This document shows positions 52,477-61,159 of a stretch of 64,000 bases of DNA, in pieces. Source of the DNA: Paenibacillus_AR mesotrionivorans (GTDB lineage Bacteria > Bacillota > Bacilli > Paenibacillales > NBRC-103111); assembly GCF_046098205.1 (NCBI RefSeq), contig NZ_JBJURJ010000013.1, positions 62,001 to 126,000 of the forward strand, given 5' to 3'. The first letter of the stretch is position 1. Every line of letters begins with the position of its first letter. Below the pieces are notes generated by a model. That model did not search any database, was not told the DNA's origin, and saw only the letters and a list, made by a program, of their open reading frames with translations. The translations under genes were made by a program, and so were the position numbers.

Positions 52477-52881
52477 ATGACGAAACGTTTTGAAAACCAG
52501 TATTTTATCTTCGGCGCCTTACTGCTGGGTGTGGGGGATATACTGGCACTGCTTTTGTTTACCTTCTTCGGCACCATGGAGCACCAGATGGATTCCGGCT
52601 TTGCGGAAATTTGGATGATTACCCTGCCCTTTATTGTAGGGTGGATTCTGGCAGGGCTTCTGACAGGAGCTTACCGCAGCAAAGCATACTCCACCATGCT
52701 CCAGGCCTTCGGCTACACCCTTGTGAACGCCGTGATCGCCGTACCCGCGGCTCTGATACTGCGCTGGCTGGCGGGAGACAAACCTCCCAGCTGGACCTTC
52801 GGACTGGTGGCTTTCTTTTTCGTCCTGCTGTTTATGACGCTGTGGCGTTGGGCATATACCTGGCTGATCCGCAATATTTAA
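52477..52881 (+). CDS. DUF3054 family membrane protein
   Basis: A 134-residue protein with four membrane helices (about 10-28, 47-65, 79-98 and 105-127) and the family pattern LGVGDILALLLFTFFG, LPFIVGWILAGLLTGAY and ALILRWLAGDKPPSWTFG. The function of the family is unknown. A promoter lies just upstream and a bidirectional terminator at 52893-52934, so it is transcribed alone. The gap after its stop is only 65 bases to the convergent kinase. Confidence 0.83.
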   Translation: MTKRFENQYFIFGALLLGVGDILALLLFTFFGTMEHQMDSGFAEIWMITLPFIVGWILAGLLTGAYRSKAYSTMLQAFGYTLVNAVIAVPAALILRWLAGDKPPSWTFGLVAFFFVLLFMTLWRWAYTWLIRNI

Positions 52882-52892
52882 CCCCAAAACTC

Positions 52893-52934
52893 AAAGAAGA
52901 CATCTTCCCATTTTTGGAGAGATGTCTTTCTTTT
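52893..52934. terminator. Bidirectional terminator
   Basis: AAGACATCT(T)CC and GGAGAGATGTCTT pair across a T-rich loop with A/T runs outside; it ends the DUF3054 gene and the seven-gene minus-strand operon. Confidence 0.82.
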
Positions 52935-52946
52935 ATTTACGCTGCA

Positions 52947-54494
52947 CTATGCGGACAAGGTTACCGTAAAGACCGTTCCCTCTCCCATCCCGCTTTGCAC
53001 CGTGATTTTGCCGCTGTGTGCTTCCACAATTTTCTTTACGATGGCAAGCCCCAGACCGCTTCCATTTTTGGAGCGTTCCCTTGCTTGATCCGCTTTATAA
53101 AACCGCTCAAAAATATGCTTCAGCGTTTCCTCATCAATTCCAACACCCGTATCGGAAATCCTGCATTCCACGGTCTTCCCGTGTCCTTGTAAAACCACCT
53201 GAATACTGCCGCCCTCCGGTGTGAACTTGATGCTGTTGTGAATGAGGTTCATCCATACCTGACTCATCATATCCTCATCCGCCGTGACCGTGATACTGTC
53301 CAGTAAAGCATCCACCTTAAGCTTTTTTTGGCTCCATTGGGGTTCACAGCTCAGAATTAAAGTCCGGAGCTGTTTATCCAGCCGGTAGGGCTTCGGTTCG
53401 AATGTAACGCTGTCGGCCTCCAACGCGGCAAGCCTCAGCAGGTTTTCACTCAATCGGGACAACCGGCCGGTTTCCGTTTCGATAATGCTCAGGAAATGCT
53501 TTCGTTCCTCGGGCGTTAACTCATCGTTCTGGAGGACGTAGGCGAAACCCTTAATAGAAGCAAGGGGAGACTGGATTTCATGGGAGACGTTGGAAATAAA
53601 CTCCTGTCTCATATTCTCTGTCTGCTCCAGGTTCAAGGCCATTTCGTTGACACCCTTGACCAGCTTGGCAAACGGCCCCTTTTCTTTCAGCCTGTCATTC
53701 AGCCGGACGCTGAAATCCCCCTTCGAGATCTTCTCCAGCGAGTCCATCACCTCAGACAGCAGATAGATATTGCCGGTAAAATTGGAATGCTTGAGATATT
53801 GGCGAAGCAGCAAGAAAATCAAAACCCCAGAGTAACGCCAGAGAAGATGGAAAAACGGGGGGCCGTCCTCCGGTACGCTTTGGCCCATAAAAATTGCGTA
53901 CAGAACAAAAGCCAACAGGTAAGCCACCACCATCCCGCCCATGATGACCGCCGCGATGACAACTGTCACAGCAGCCCCCTGAACGATTTCCCCCCTGCTG
54001 ATAAAGCGGTTGCCAAAAGGCAGCTTCGCCCACAGAAACCTTTTCACGACGAACAGAAGAAGTGCCCAGATGAGAATGTTAAGGCTCCAAAACTCCCGCG
54101 TGGCTTGTGCCGCAGGCATTAACCCGATCACCGCGTACCCGATGCTGATCAGCCCGTGGGCAACAGCAAAACAAACGGACAAAATGGCGGTGATCAAACC
54201 GATCAAGGAAATGATCCGGATGTTTATTTTCTTGGGGGCAAACTCAATGCCGAGCAGCGTCCTAACCTTCTGGCTTTTCTTAGCCATCACAAACAGCGGC
54301 ACCCCTGGAGCTAGGGCAGATATATATAAGGTTAAAATCTCACCGTTTATGATTTCCCGGCCCGAAAGTAAAAGGAGGATACATCCCACCGTCATTACGA
54401 TGGCAAATGCGGCGGCAAAACAGATTATAACTCCGGCTACCTCCGATACAGCGCCCTCTGCAAAACGGATGAACCTGAACCTGTCCGTTTTCAT
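52947..54494 (-). CDS. Membrane sensor histidine kinase of the glycolipid operon
   Basis: A 515-residue kinase with about six membrane helices in its first 235 residues, a HAMP-like linker (SLEKISKGDFSVRLNDRL), H-box ISNVSHEIQSPLASIKGFAY, N-box VWMNLIHNSIKFTPEGG, and G boxes ISDTGVGID and GSGLGLAIVKKIVEAH. All kinase motifs are intact. The multi-helix sensor suggests detection in the membrane, for example of a lipid or antibiotic. It overlaps its regulator gene by four bases and is the last gene of the operon. Confidence 0.93.
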   Translation of the reverse strand: MKTDRFRFIRFAEGAVSEVAGVIICFAAAFAIVMTVGCILLLLSGREIINGEILTLYISALAPGVPLFVMAKKSQKVRTLLGIEFAPKKINIRIISLIGLITAILSVCFAVAHGLISIGYAVIGLMPAAQATREFWSLNILIWALLLFVVKRFLWAKLPFGNRFISRGEIVQGAAVTVVIAAVIMGGMVVAYLLAFVLYAIFMGQSVPEDGPPFFHLLWRYSGVLIFLLLRQYLKHSNFTGNIYLLSEVMDSLEKISKGDFSVRLNDRLKEKGPFAKLVKGVNEMALNLEQTENMRQEFISNVSHEIQSPLASIKGFAYVLQNDELTPEERKHFLSIIETETGRLSRLSENLLRLAALEADSVTFEPKPYRLDKQLRTLILSCEPQWSQKKLKVDALLDSITVTADEDMMSQVWMNLIHNSIKFTPEGGSIQVVLQGHGKTVECRISDTGVGIDEETLKHIFERFYKADQARERSKNGSGLGLAIVKKIVEAHSGKITVQSGMGEGTVFTVTLSA

Positions 54495-55165
54495 GGGTCC
54501 ACTTCCAAGCGGTAGCCCAAGCCCCGGATGGTGGTAATTTTAATGGCGCTTTTCTCTTCCGGGAAGCGTTGGCGAAGACGGTTGATATGCACGTCCAGCG
54601 TCCGCTCGTTGCCCTCAAAATCGTAGCCCCATATATCCTCAATCAACGCATCACGGGAGAAGGTACGTCCGGGATGCCCGGCCAGTTTAAACAAAAGCTC
54701 AAATTCCTTAAGCGGAAGTGTGATTTTCTCATTACCCGCCGTCACTTCGTAATTTTTTTGGTTCATGGCCAATTTCCCGGCTTGAACATTCTGGGAGGCG
54801 ATAATCTGATACCGTTTTAACAGGGCCTTCACCCTGGCCACCAGCTCCAAGGGCTCAAAGGGCTTCACCAGATAATCATCCGTTCCCAACTGAAAGCCCT
54901 TTACCTTTTGCGAGGTTTCTCCCTTTGCCGTGAGCATAAGCAAGGGAATATTGAAGCGTTCCCGAAGCTCCCTGCACAGCTCAAAGCCGTCCATATGCGG
55001 CATCATCACGTCCAGGATAGCCAAATCCGCCTTTACCGTTTCCAATTTGGAAAGGGCATCGAGACCATCGGCAGCTTCATGGACGGAAAAACCCTCTGTC
55101 TGCAATACCACCTTCACCAATTCCCGGAAATGCGGGTCATCGTCTACCACTATGATTTTATTCAA
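54491..55165 (-). CDS. OmpR-family response regulator of the glycolipid operon
   Basis: The 224-residue regulator has receiver motifs VVDDDPHFREL, phospho-Asp in LAILDVMMPHMDGF, LMLTAKGE and YLVKPFEPLEL, and a winged helix (ITLPLKEFELLFKLAGHPGRTFSRDALIEDIWGYDFEGNERTLDVHINRLR ... IRGLGYRLE). The start is a TTG after AAAGGAAG. It may bind the direct repeats at 60305-60323 ahead of the operon, giving autoregulation; that link is inference from site type and position. Confidence 0.93.
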   Translation of the reverse strand: MNKIIVVDDDPHFRELVKVVLQTEGFSVHEAADGLDALSKLETVKADLAILDVMMPHMDGFELCRELRERFNIPLLMLTAKGETSQKVKGFQLGTDDYLVKPFEPLELVARVKALLKRYQIIASQNVQAGKLAMNQKNYEVTAGNEKITLPLKEFELLFKLAGHPGRTFSRDALIEDIWGYDFEGNERTLDVHINRLRQRFPEEKSAIKITTIRGLGYRLEVDP

Positions 55166-55197
55166 GTCGGCGCTTCCTTTCTGGGGCTTTCCTTTCC

Positions 55198-56028
55198 TTA
55201 GAACGCCATGATAATCCCCTTCTCATCGGCATACAGAGAGCTGACTCCGCCCGTTGGCACAACATGGATATCAGAAAAACGAAATCTATTCTTTATTGCG
55301 TCAGCAAGCCTTTCTGCAAGGGCGGGATTGTTGCAATGGGCAATCACGATGTTTTCACCGGCGGTGTCCTTTCCGCTTTTTTCAATATAGGAAAGCAATT
55401 TTTCGATCATCTTTGCTGTGCCGCGAGGTTTGTCAAACAGGGCAATACTTCCTTCCCCATCCGCACCCATAATCAGTTTGATGTTCAGAAGATGGGCTAT
55501 TTTTCCTGACAGCTTATTCAGCCGCCCATTCTTTTGGAGATTGTCATACCGCTCCAGGACAAAGAAGGTTTTCATATGATCAATAAAGTGATGAATGGCG
55601 TTTATGATTTCCTCCTTGGGCAGACCCTGCGCCAGCAGCTTATGAAGCTTTAAAGCGATCAGCGTCTGCCCCGCAGAAGCACTTTTGGAATCAATAACAT
55701 AGGTGTTGGCCCCATTTTCTTCCGCCATGGATTTTGCCAGCATGGCACTTGAATATGACCCCGACAGCTTGCTTGACAGGGTTACCACAAAGGACTCCTG
55801 AGTTTCCTCCATGGCACAGGCATACCGGTAGGGCGATGGAGAAGCAGAGCCGACCTTGTCCGTGCAGGCTTTCATGGCTTTCATAAATTCAGGTAAATGC
55901 AGGGCTTCGTCGTCCAAAAATTCTCTTTCTCCCAGCATCAAAGTTAAGGGTACAGCAGTTATGCCCATTTCCTTCTTCATGGAATCGGGCATATCGCAGC
56001 AGCTATCCACAATGAGTTTGGTTTTCAT
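55198..56028 (-). CDS. DegV family protein (FakB-like fatty-acid-binding)
   Basis: A 276-residue DegV: TKLIVDSCCDMPDS at the start, VGSASPSPYRYACAM, SFVVTLSSKLSGSYSSAML (the Ser-rich carboxylate-binding loop), VIDSKSASAGQTLIALKLHKL and FFVLERYDNLQKNGRLNKLSG. DegV/FakB proteins present fatty acids to the kinase FakA for phosphorylation. No FakA gene is adjacent. In this operon it may supply acyl groups for glycolipid synthesis (inference). ATG at 56028 follows AGAGGTG. Confidence 0.9.
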   Translation of the reverse strand: MKTKLIVDSCCDMPDSMKKEMGITAVPLTLMLGEREFLDDEALHLPEFMKAMKACTDKVGSASPSPYRYACAMEETQESFVVTLSSKLSGSYSSAMLAKSMAEENGANTYVIDSKSASAGQTLIALKLHKLLAQGLPKEEIINAIHHFIDHMKTFFVLERYDNLQKNGRLNKLSGKIAHLLNIKLIMGADGEGSIALFDKPRGTAKMIEKLLSYIEKSGKDTAGENIVIAHCNNPALAERLADAIKNRFRFSDIHVVPTGGVSSLYADEKGIIMAF

Positions 56029-56057
56029 ATGATTTCACCTCTTATTGTTCTTTTCAA

Positions 56058-56657
56058 TTAAACGGCAGTGGCAATCCAAGTTGTGAAGGAAGAAATGCCA
56101 AAACTGTATGCGGCAATAGAGAATGGTTTGCATAACAGAATAATCATTGTAAATTTTTCCAGTTTCATTTTTGTAAGTCCTGCCACCATACACAGAAGGT
56201 CATCGGGAGCTACCGGCAGAAGAATAGCCAGGACAAAGAACGGTTCAAAGCGGTTCTTTTTGTCCAGCCACCTGATGCATGTATCATACACCTTTTGGGA
56301 GGAAACACTCTGCAAAAAAGCCCCGCCCAACCTTCGTGCCAATAAGAAGGCGATTACCGATCCAACAGCTATGCCGAGATAGTTGTACACGAATCCTGCT
56401 ACAGGACCGAATATCATAACCCCCGCCAATAAGCTGATGCCGCCGGGAAGGATCGGTATAACCACTTGGACGATTTGCAGGAGTACAAACACTGCCGGGC
56501 CCCAGGCTCCGGTTTTATGGACAGTGCTCTTCAACATATCCAAAGAAGTCAACATGCCGGTATGCCATCCGTAAACAACCAAAATAACGGTCAGAAGCAG
56601 TCCTGCCATAGATATTACATGAAACACCCTTTTAAGTGTTATTCTCTTTTCCGCCAT
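56058..56657 (-). CDS. TVP38/TMEM64 (DedA superfamily) membrane protein
   Basis: About 199 residues with roughly five membrane segments and the family hairpin VVIPILPGGISLLAGVMIFGPVAGFVYNYLGIAVGSVIAFLLARRLG, plus LPVAPDDLLCMVAGLTKM. DedA-superfamily proteins act in lipid trafficking across the membrane. I chose the ATG at 56657, eight bases after AAAGGACG, inside the end of the glycosyltransferase gene, which it overlaps by 26 bases. The role in lipid flipping for this operon is inference. Confidence 0.87.
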   Translation of the reverse strand: MAEKRITLKRVFHVISMAGLLLTVILVVYGWHTGMLTSLDMLKSTVHKTGAWGPAVFVLLQIVQVVIPILPGGISLLAGVMIFGPVAGFVYNYLGIAVGSVIAFLLARRLGGAFLQSVSSQKVYDTCIRWLDKKNRFEPFFVLAILLPVAPDDLLCMVAGLTKMKLEKFTMIILLCKPFSIAAYSFGISSFTTWIATAV

Positions 56658-57687
56658 CTTTAAAACGTCCTTTGGTGTACGCATGTTGATAAAATCCCGT
56701 CCACTGCCGCAGCAGCCTTTCTTCCGAATACATCTGGTGGCATTCCCATGATTGTTCACACCACCGGTTATATGCAGCGGCATCCGTTGCAAGTTCTTTA
56801 ATAAACGAGGCATATTCGTCTGTACTCCGGCCTTTCATACAGTAATCCAGCAGGATGTCGCGATAAAGGGGAATGTCTCTTACCAATACGGGTTTTTTAC
56901 AGCAAAGCGCCTCCAGGATCGCCATGGGGAACAGCTCCTCGTAGGACGGGAGGAACATCATATCCGCCATATTATAGACGGCAGGCATCTTCTCACGATC
57001 CAATATGCCGAGGAAAGTCACGTTTGCCGGCGGATGGACAAGAAGCCGTTTAATGTCCTCATACCCGTCGCTGATCCGACCGAAGGTGAAGCCGCCTGCC
57101 CAAACAAAGTGAACCTCAGGCAGCATTTTGGCTGTTTCCACAAAATCAAATACCCCTTTGCGCGTTTGCAGCTGTCCCACACCCAGTACAACGAACTTAT
57201 GTGAAGGGATACCGTACTCGCTCCGCGAGGCCACGCTCACTTCAGCGCTCATTGGGTAGAAGCTCTTGGAGGAAACAAAGTTAGGAATAAAAAGCACTTC
57301 CGGATGGTCGATTCCATATGAACGGATACGCTCGACAAAATACGGATTCACCGTAACCAGATAGTCCATGCTATTGTAGAAGGCCAGCACATATCTGTAA
57401 AAGGCTTTCCTTGTGAATGCTGGCAGCTTCAGGCTTCCCTCCAGGGTTTCCGGTAAAAAATGCACGTAGCCGATCCCAACAGTCGAATGACGGTTTCGCA
57501 GACGCTCCACATAATACCGGAGGTTTACCGTGTGATAATGCACCAGGTCAAAACGCCCTTTTTTATTCTCCGAGACGATGAAGCCGGCCAAACCCTCCCG
57601 CATCAGGCGCACCTGCTCATCATAACAGGAGCCCACCCCCTGACTTTTCACACGGTTTGCTGATGATCGCATATTGAGGGTAAGCAA
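56632..57687 (-). CDS. Glycosyltransferase, CpoA/BgsA/LafB-like (second sugar on glycosyl-diacylglycerol)
   Basis: A 351-residue GT4-type enzyme. KSQGVGSCYDEQVRLM, GYVHFLPETLEGSLKLPAFT, LFIPNFVSSKSFYPMSA, FVWAGGFTFGRISDGYEDI and MMFLPSYEELFPMAILEALCCKKPV strongly recall streptococcal CpoA and enterococcal BgsA, which add galactose or glucose to monoglucosyl-diacylglycerol. It lacks membrane helices and would act at the inner membrane face. It starts at a TTG with AAGGAGG seven bases before, inside the previous glycosyltransferase gene. The sugar donor is unproven. Confidence 0.87.
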   Translation of the reverse strand: MLTLNMRSSANRVKSQGVGSCYDEQVRLMREGLAGFIVSENKKGRFDLVHYHTVNLRYYVERLRNRHSTVGIGYVHFLPETLEGSLKLPAFTRKAFYRYVLAFYNSMDYLVTVNPYFVERIRSYGIDHPEVLFIPNFVSSKSFYPMSAEVSVASRSEYGIPSHKFVVLGVGQLQTRKGVFDFVETAKMLPEVHFVWAGGFTFGRISDGYEDIKRLLVHPPANVTFLGILDREKMPAVYNMADMMFLPSYEELFPMAILEALCCKKPVLVRDIPLYRDILLDYCMKGRSTDEYASFIKELATDAAAYNRWCEQSWECHQMYSEERLLRQWTGFYQHAYTKGRFKDGGKENNT

Positions 57688-58853
57688 TGGGCTTCCTCCT
57701 TGTACAAGAGCGTTTCTTTATACAGCCCCTCTACGCTCCGCGCAAAGGTCTCTGCGGAAAAAGGCACTGCCGAACGGACGGCTGCCTTGGACATGCCCTG
57801 TAGGATGATATCGCCGGACATAGCCGACTCCAAGGCGCTGAGGAAACCGACTTTATCCTCGAATACAAAGCCGTTCACCCCGTGGTTGAGCACCTGTTCC
57901 AGGCAAGGATCGGCCCTGGCGATCAGGGGCAGCCCTGCAGCAAGGGCTTCAATGAAGGTTAATCCCTGGGTTTCACTCTGTGAGGCACTGACAAATACAT
58001 CCCCCAGCTGATAATAAAGGCCAATCTGCTCCCATGGCTTTTCTCCCGCGAAAATAACCTGGCTCTCCATTCCAAGGGAATGGGTGAGCGATTGCAGGTT
58101 TTTCCTGTCCGGACCGTCTCCGACCAGGAGGAATTTAACGTTGGGATGCCGGGGCAAATAATCCCTAAGTCCCTGAAGAATTTCGACGAGGTTTTTTTCT
58201 TTGGAGATTCTCCCGATATAAAGAAGCACCCTGTCCGTATCCACAAGCCCATATTCCGCTTTCGCCGCTGTGATTTCAGCGTCACTGTACCTGGCAGGAG
58301 CAAATTTATCCAGCTCTATCCCGGTGGGAATCACAGCAATCCGGTTTCCCACACCGTACACCCGGAGCATCTCCTCCACCTTTTCTGTGGGGGCAATCAC
58401 CGCGTCAGCCGTATTGCAAAAGTGGCGGCTCATTTTCCGGGCGAGGGTTTTGGCGGCAGCATCCAACGTGCCGGTTTTTGCAATGTAGTGGGTGTAATGC
58501 TCGTAAATGGTGTGCATGGTATGGACGGTTGGAATCCCCAGTGAACGGGCTATCCTGCGCCCAAAAATTCCAAGGGAGAACTCCGTGTGGGTATGGATCA
58601 AATCGAGCCGCAACGCTCTGACTTTCCTTGCGGTTTCCGGATGGTAGAATAATCCGATCCGTCTTGCGCCGGCAAAGGGGATGCTGGGCAGCCGGTAAAC
58701 ATGATGTTCGTGCGCCGGGGCTTCAGGGTCGGTGGTGGTAAAGATATAGACGGTATGCCCCAGCTTCTCCAGATTTCCCTTCAGCATCCAAACAGAGGTT
58801 GCCACTCCATTGATCTGCGGATAATAGGTGTCGGTAAAGAGTCCTATGTTCAT
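57648..58853 (-). CDS. Glycosyltransferase, 1,2-diacylglycerol 3-glucosyltransferase-like (LafA/BgsB)
   Basis: About 401 residues of GT4 fold: IGLFTDTYYPQINGVATSVW, VYIFTTTDPEAPAHEHHVYRLPS, HTHTEFSLGIFGRRIAR, MHTIYEHYTHYI, IPTGIELDKF, the donor-site VLLYIGRISKEKNLVEIL and DVFVSASQSETQGLTFIEALAAGLPL (E-x7-E). This is the pattern of enzymes that put the first glucose on diacylglycerol for glycolipids and lipoteichoic-acid anchors. The ATG at 58853 follows AAAGGGGGG. It overlaps the next glycosyltransferase by 40 bases, so the two are coupled. Confidence 0.9.
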   Translation of the reverse strand: MNIGLFTDTYYPQINGVATSVWMLKGNLEKLGHTVYIFTTTDPEAPAHEHHVYRLPSIPFAGARRIGLFYHPETARKVRALRLDLIHTHTEFSLGIFGRRIARSLGIPTVHTMHTIYEHYTHYIAKTGTLDAAAKTLARKMSRHFCNTADAVIAPTEKVEEMLRVYGVGNRIAVIPTGIELDKFAPARYSDAEITAAKAEYGLVDTDRVLLYIGRISKEKNLVEILQGLRDYLPRHPNVKFLLVGDGPDRKNLQSLTHSLGMESQVIFAGEKPWEQIGLYYQLGDVFVSASQSETQGLTFIEALAAGLPLIARADPCLEQVLNHGVNGFVFEDKVGFLSALESAMSGDIILQGMSKAAVRSAVPFSAETFARSVEGLYKETLLYKEEAHCLPSICDHQQTV

Positions 58854-58892
58854 CACGGGTCCCCCCCTTTTCTTCATAATGGACACAACTCC

Positions 58893-60257
58893 TTAAGCCT
58901 TGACCGGAATTGGCCGGACTCCCCCGCTCTGTTCGGATGCTGCTGTGTAAGGCGGATAGAGGCTGCGCCCGACGGCTGAATGCTTGTCGGATTTTAGCCA
59001 ACCGTTGGAGTACAGCTCGGCTTCTAAGCCTGTTTGTTGGGAAACCAGCTCAAAAAAACGTTCGATGACATCGGGTTCCGCAATATTACCCGCAAAAGCG
59101 ATATTCAGATTGCCCCCGACGGAACAGATGCCGCAATTGATGGAAGCCGCTTTTTTGGGAGATGGAACCACCTCGATCATCTCTATGTACGGCTCCATAG
59201 ACTTGGGCAGCTTCACATCTCCCAGATTGGTAAAAAGTGCGGTTGTTGCGTGGTAAACCCGCTTGGAGACAAGGCTGATTGCCATCTTTTTGATAAACCA
59301 CGGAACCATTCGTCCAACAAGCATTTTTTCATACCCGACATATGCAGCTATTTTGCCGGATAAATGTTCCTCGGTTACAGAGGCTTTCATTTGCGCCGTT
59401 ACGGATTCCACCATGTCGTCAATGGTTTGACCGGACGCTGCAGGGAGACTTACACTGATTTGGGTGACAAAATTCCGGAGTGATTTGGACGGGAACATCC
59501 CCCGGAGATTAACGGGGACGACTAACCGGACCGGATGAGGGCTTCGACCCTGCTGCGAGCCGGATGACAGAATGGCTTGGGCAAAAACAGCGGCTAAATA
59601 TCCCGTTATGGTGGTTCCATGCCGGCGGGCGTAATCACGGAGCGGCAATGCCGGAAGAACGCCGTGAATGACCATCGTCTTGCGGTCTTCCGGAACCGTC
59701 CCCTGAATAGCGTGGGCTTTGCGTTCCTCCAGCTTTGCCTTCTTGGCGTGCTTTTGATAATACCTTACACACCCGTCCTCCTCTTCCTGAGGCTCCGGAG
59801 GGTTTTCCGGCAGCAGAAGCACCCCCTCATCTTGAACCTCCTTTCCGGTTAAGAGCAGGTATCGATAGACCAGCGACTTCAAGAATTCCATCGCTCCCAT
59901 ACCGTCTGTCAGCGCATGGAAACATTCCAGTGTAATCCGCCGTCCAAAATAGAGGATTCGGAGCAGATAGCCATTGTCTTCTTTGACTCCCATAATCGGC
60001 GAACAGGGTGAAGCGGATTCTTTGCGCACGGTCAGCGGATTGTTATTTTCATGAAGGGAGCACCAAAACAGCCCTTTCCTCAATTTCACCGCCATCGTGG
60101 GGAAGCGCTTGATGGTTATATCTGCAGCTTGCTGAAGCGCATCCGGATCAACGCCTTCGGTCAACACGGCCGAGATGCGAAACACGCAAGAGTTTTTCTT
60201 CTCCGCTATGGCTGGATAGAGCTTCGCGGTGTTATCGAGGCTATACCGTCTTTTCAT
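58893..60257 (-). CDS. Condensation-type acyltransferase (alcohol acetyltransferase/PapA-like)
   Basis: A protein of about 454 residues of the BAHD/condensation superfamily: RYSLDNTAKLYPAIAEKKNSCVFRISAVL at the start, the catalytic HALTDG (H-x3-D-G) at about 115-121, LRDYARRHGTTITGYLAAVFAQAIL, LVVPVNLRGMFPSKSLRNFV and TTALFTNLGDV (equivalent of the DFG motif). Such enzymes ester-link acyl groups to alcohols, as PapA proteins do on mycobacterial glycolipids. It is the first gene of the operon and would fit acylation of the sugar headgroup, which is inference. The ATG at 60257 has AGAGG eight bases before it. Confidence 0.85.
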   Translation of the reverse strand: MKRRYSLDNTAKLYPAIAEKKNSCVFRISAVLTEGVDPDALQQAADITIKRFPTMAVKLRKGLFWCSLHENNNPLTVRKESASPCSPIMGVKEDNGYLLRILYFGRRITLECFHALTDGMGAMEFLKSLVYRYLLLTGKEVQDEGVLLLPENPPEPQEEEDGCVRYYQKHAKKAKLEERKAHAIQGTVPEDRKTMVIHGVLPALPLRDYARRHGTTITGYLAAVFAQAILSSGSQQGRSPHPVRLVVPVNLRGMFPSKSLRNFVTQISVSLPAASGQTIDDMVESVTAQMKASVTEEHLSGKIAAYVGYEKMLVGRMVPWFIKKMAISLVSKRVYHATTALFTNLGDVKLPKSMEPYIEMIEVVPSPKKAASINCGICSVGGNLNIAFAGNIAEPDVIERFFELVSQQTGLEAELYSNGWLKSDKHSAVGRSLYPPYTAASEQSGGVRPIPVKA

Positions 60258-60304
60258 TCCCATCACCTCTGTGAGCTTATTTATAATTTCATCATAATCA
60301 CGTC

Positions 60305-60323
60305 ATGTAAACGGAATGTAAAC
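60305..60323 (-). promoter_or_regulatory. Direct repeats with 11-bp period upstream of the glycolipid operon
   Basis: GTTTACAT occurs twice on the minus strand (60323-60316 and 60312-60305), exactly 11 bp apart, as in OmpR/PhoB-family binding sites. A TATAAA -10-like element (about 60280) lies about 20 bases beyond the second copy, whose TTTACA may be the -35. The rest of 60324-60667 shows no gene I can defend. Confidence 0.55.
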
Positions 60324-60667
60324 CCTTCGAGGGCATATGTTCTGTATGTTCCCATTGTAAGAAACCTCACCACCGGGAACAACGCGCTTCAGGCGGATTT
60401 ATATCTCTGTCCAGAGACGGAGAAAGACCTCTTTAATCCGGTATCGACGCCAAAAAAGCCGGACAGAAAACATGACGTTTTCCATGCGGCTTTTAAATTT
60501 TGGGACATACATTCCTATGAATTTGAAGGAACTTAAAACGATTCGTAGAAGTTTTATACAATCCCGTACAAGGGGATTCCACTTCGACAGTCAACTTTTT
60601 AGGCTGAACAACCTGACATTAATGTAAGATAATAAGCTTAATTGAAATCGTTTGGGGGAAGGGTAGG

Positions 60668-61159
60668 ATGGCTGACATAAACGACAATTTTTATCGTCAT
60701 ATGGGGGTTTATGGAATTTGTGTGGCTGATAGCTGCCTTTTAGTTATTCGAAAAATCCTAGGTCCCTACACAGGAAAATATGATTTACCTGGTGGTCGGT
60801 TAGAAAAGATGGAGACCTTAGAGCAAGGAATCACAAGAGAACTCCGAGAAGAAACAGGGCATACAGTTAGAAAGCTTAATAATATCGGGGTTTGTGATTT
60901 TACTGTAATGTGGACATTACAAGATAACATAGTAGAAAATTTACATCATATTGCAATTTTATATGAAGTTGATGTTGATTCAGAAGAAATAACGAATACG
61001 ATTGAATCGTTTGAAGGACAAGATTCAAACGGGGCTATTTGGCTCGCTCTTGATGAAGTAACGGCTAACAATTCATCGCCCCTCGTATTACAGGCTATTA
61101 AATGGATACGTACGGGGACGATTCCTGTTACGAGTAGTTCATTTGATTATAGAATCTAA
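60668..61159 (+). CDS. Nudix hydrolase
   Basis: A 163-residue protein with a complete Nudix box, GGRLEKMETLEQGITRELREETGH (G-x5-E-x7-REUxEE), within MGVYGICVADSCLLVIRKI...DLPGG. It would hydrolyse a nucleoside diphosphate linked to another moiety; the substrate is unknown. The gene is clearly more AT-rich than its neighbours and uses codons such as AAA, TTA and AGA, suggesting recent transfer. ATG follows GGGGGAAGGGTAGG. Its stop meets the convergent M14 peptidase gene with no gap. Confidence 0.9.
   Translation: MADINDNFYRHMGVYGICVADSCLLVIRKILGPYTGKYDLPGGRLEKMETLEQGITRELREETGHTVRKLNNIGVCDFTVMWTLQDNIVENLHHIAILYEVDVDSEEITNTIESFEGQDSNGAIWLALDEVTANNSSPLVLQAIKWIRTGTIPVTSSSFDYRI

Noticed and set aside
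60051..60536. 161-codon plus-strand ORF partly opposite the acyltransferase
   Set aside because: The first half is antisense to a well-supported gene, the second lies in an intergenic stretch; no ribosome site or recognisable motif.
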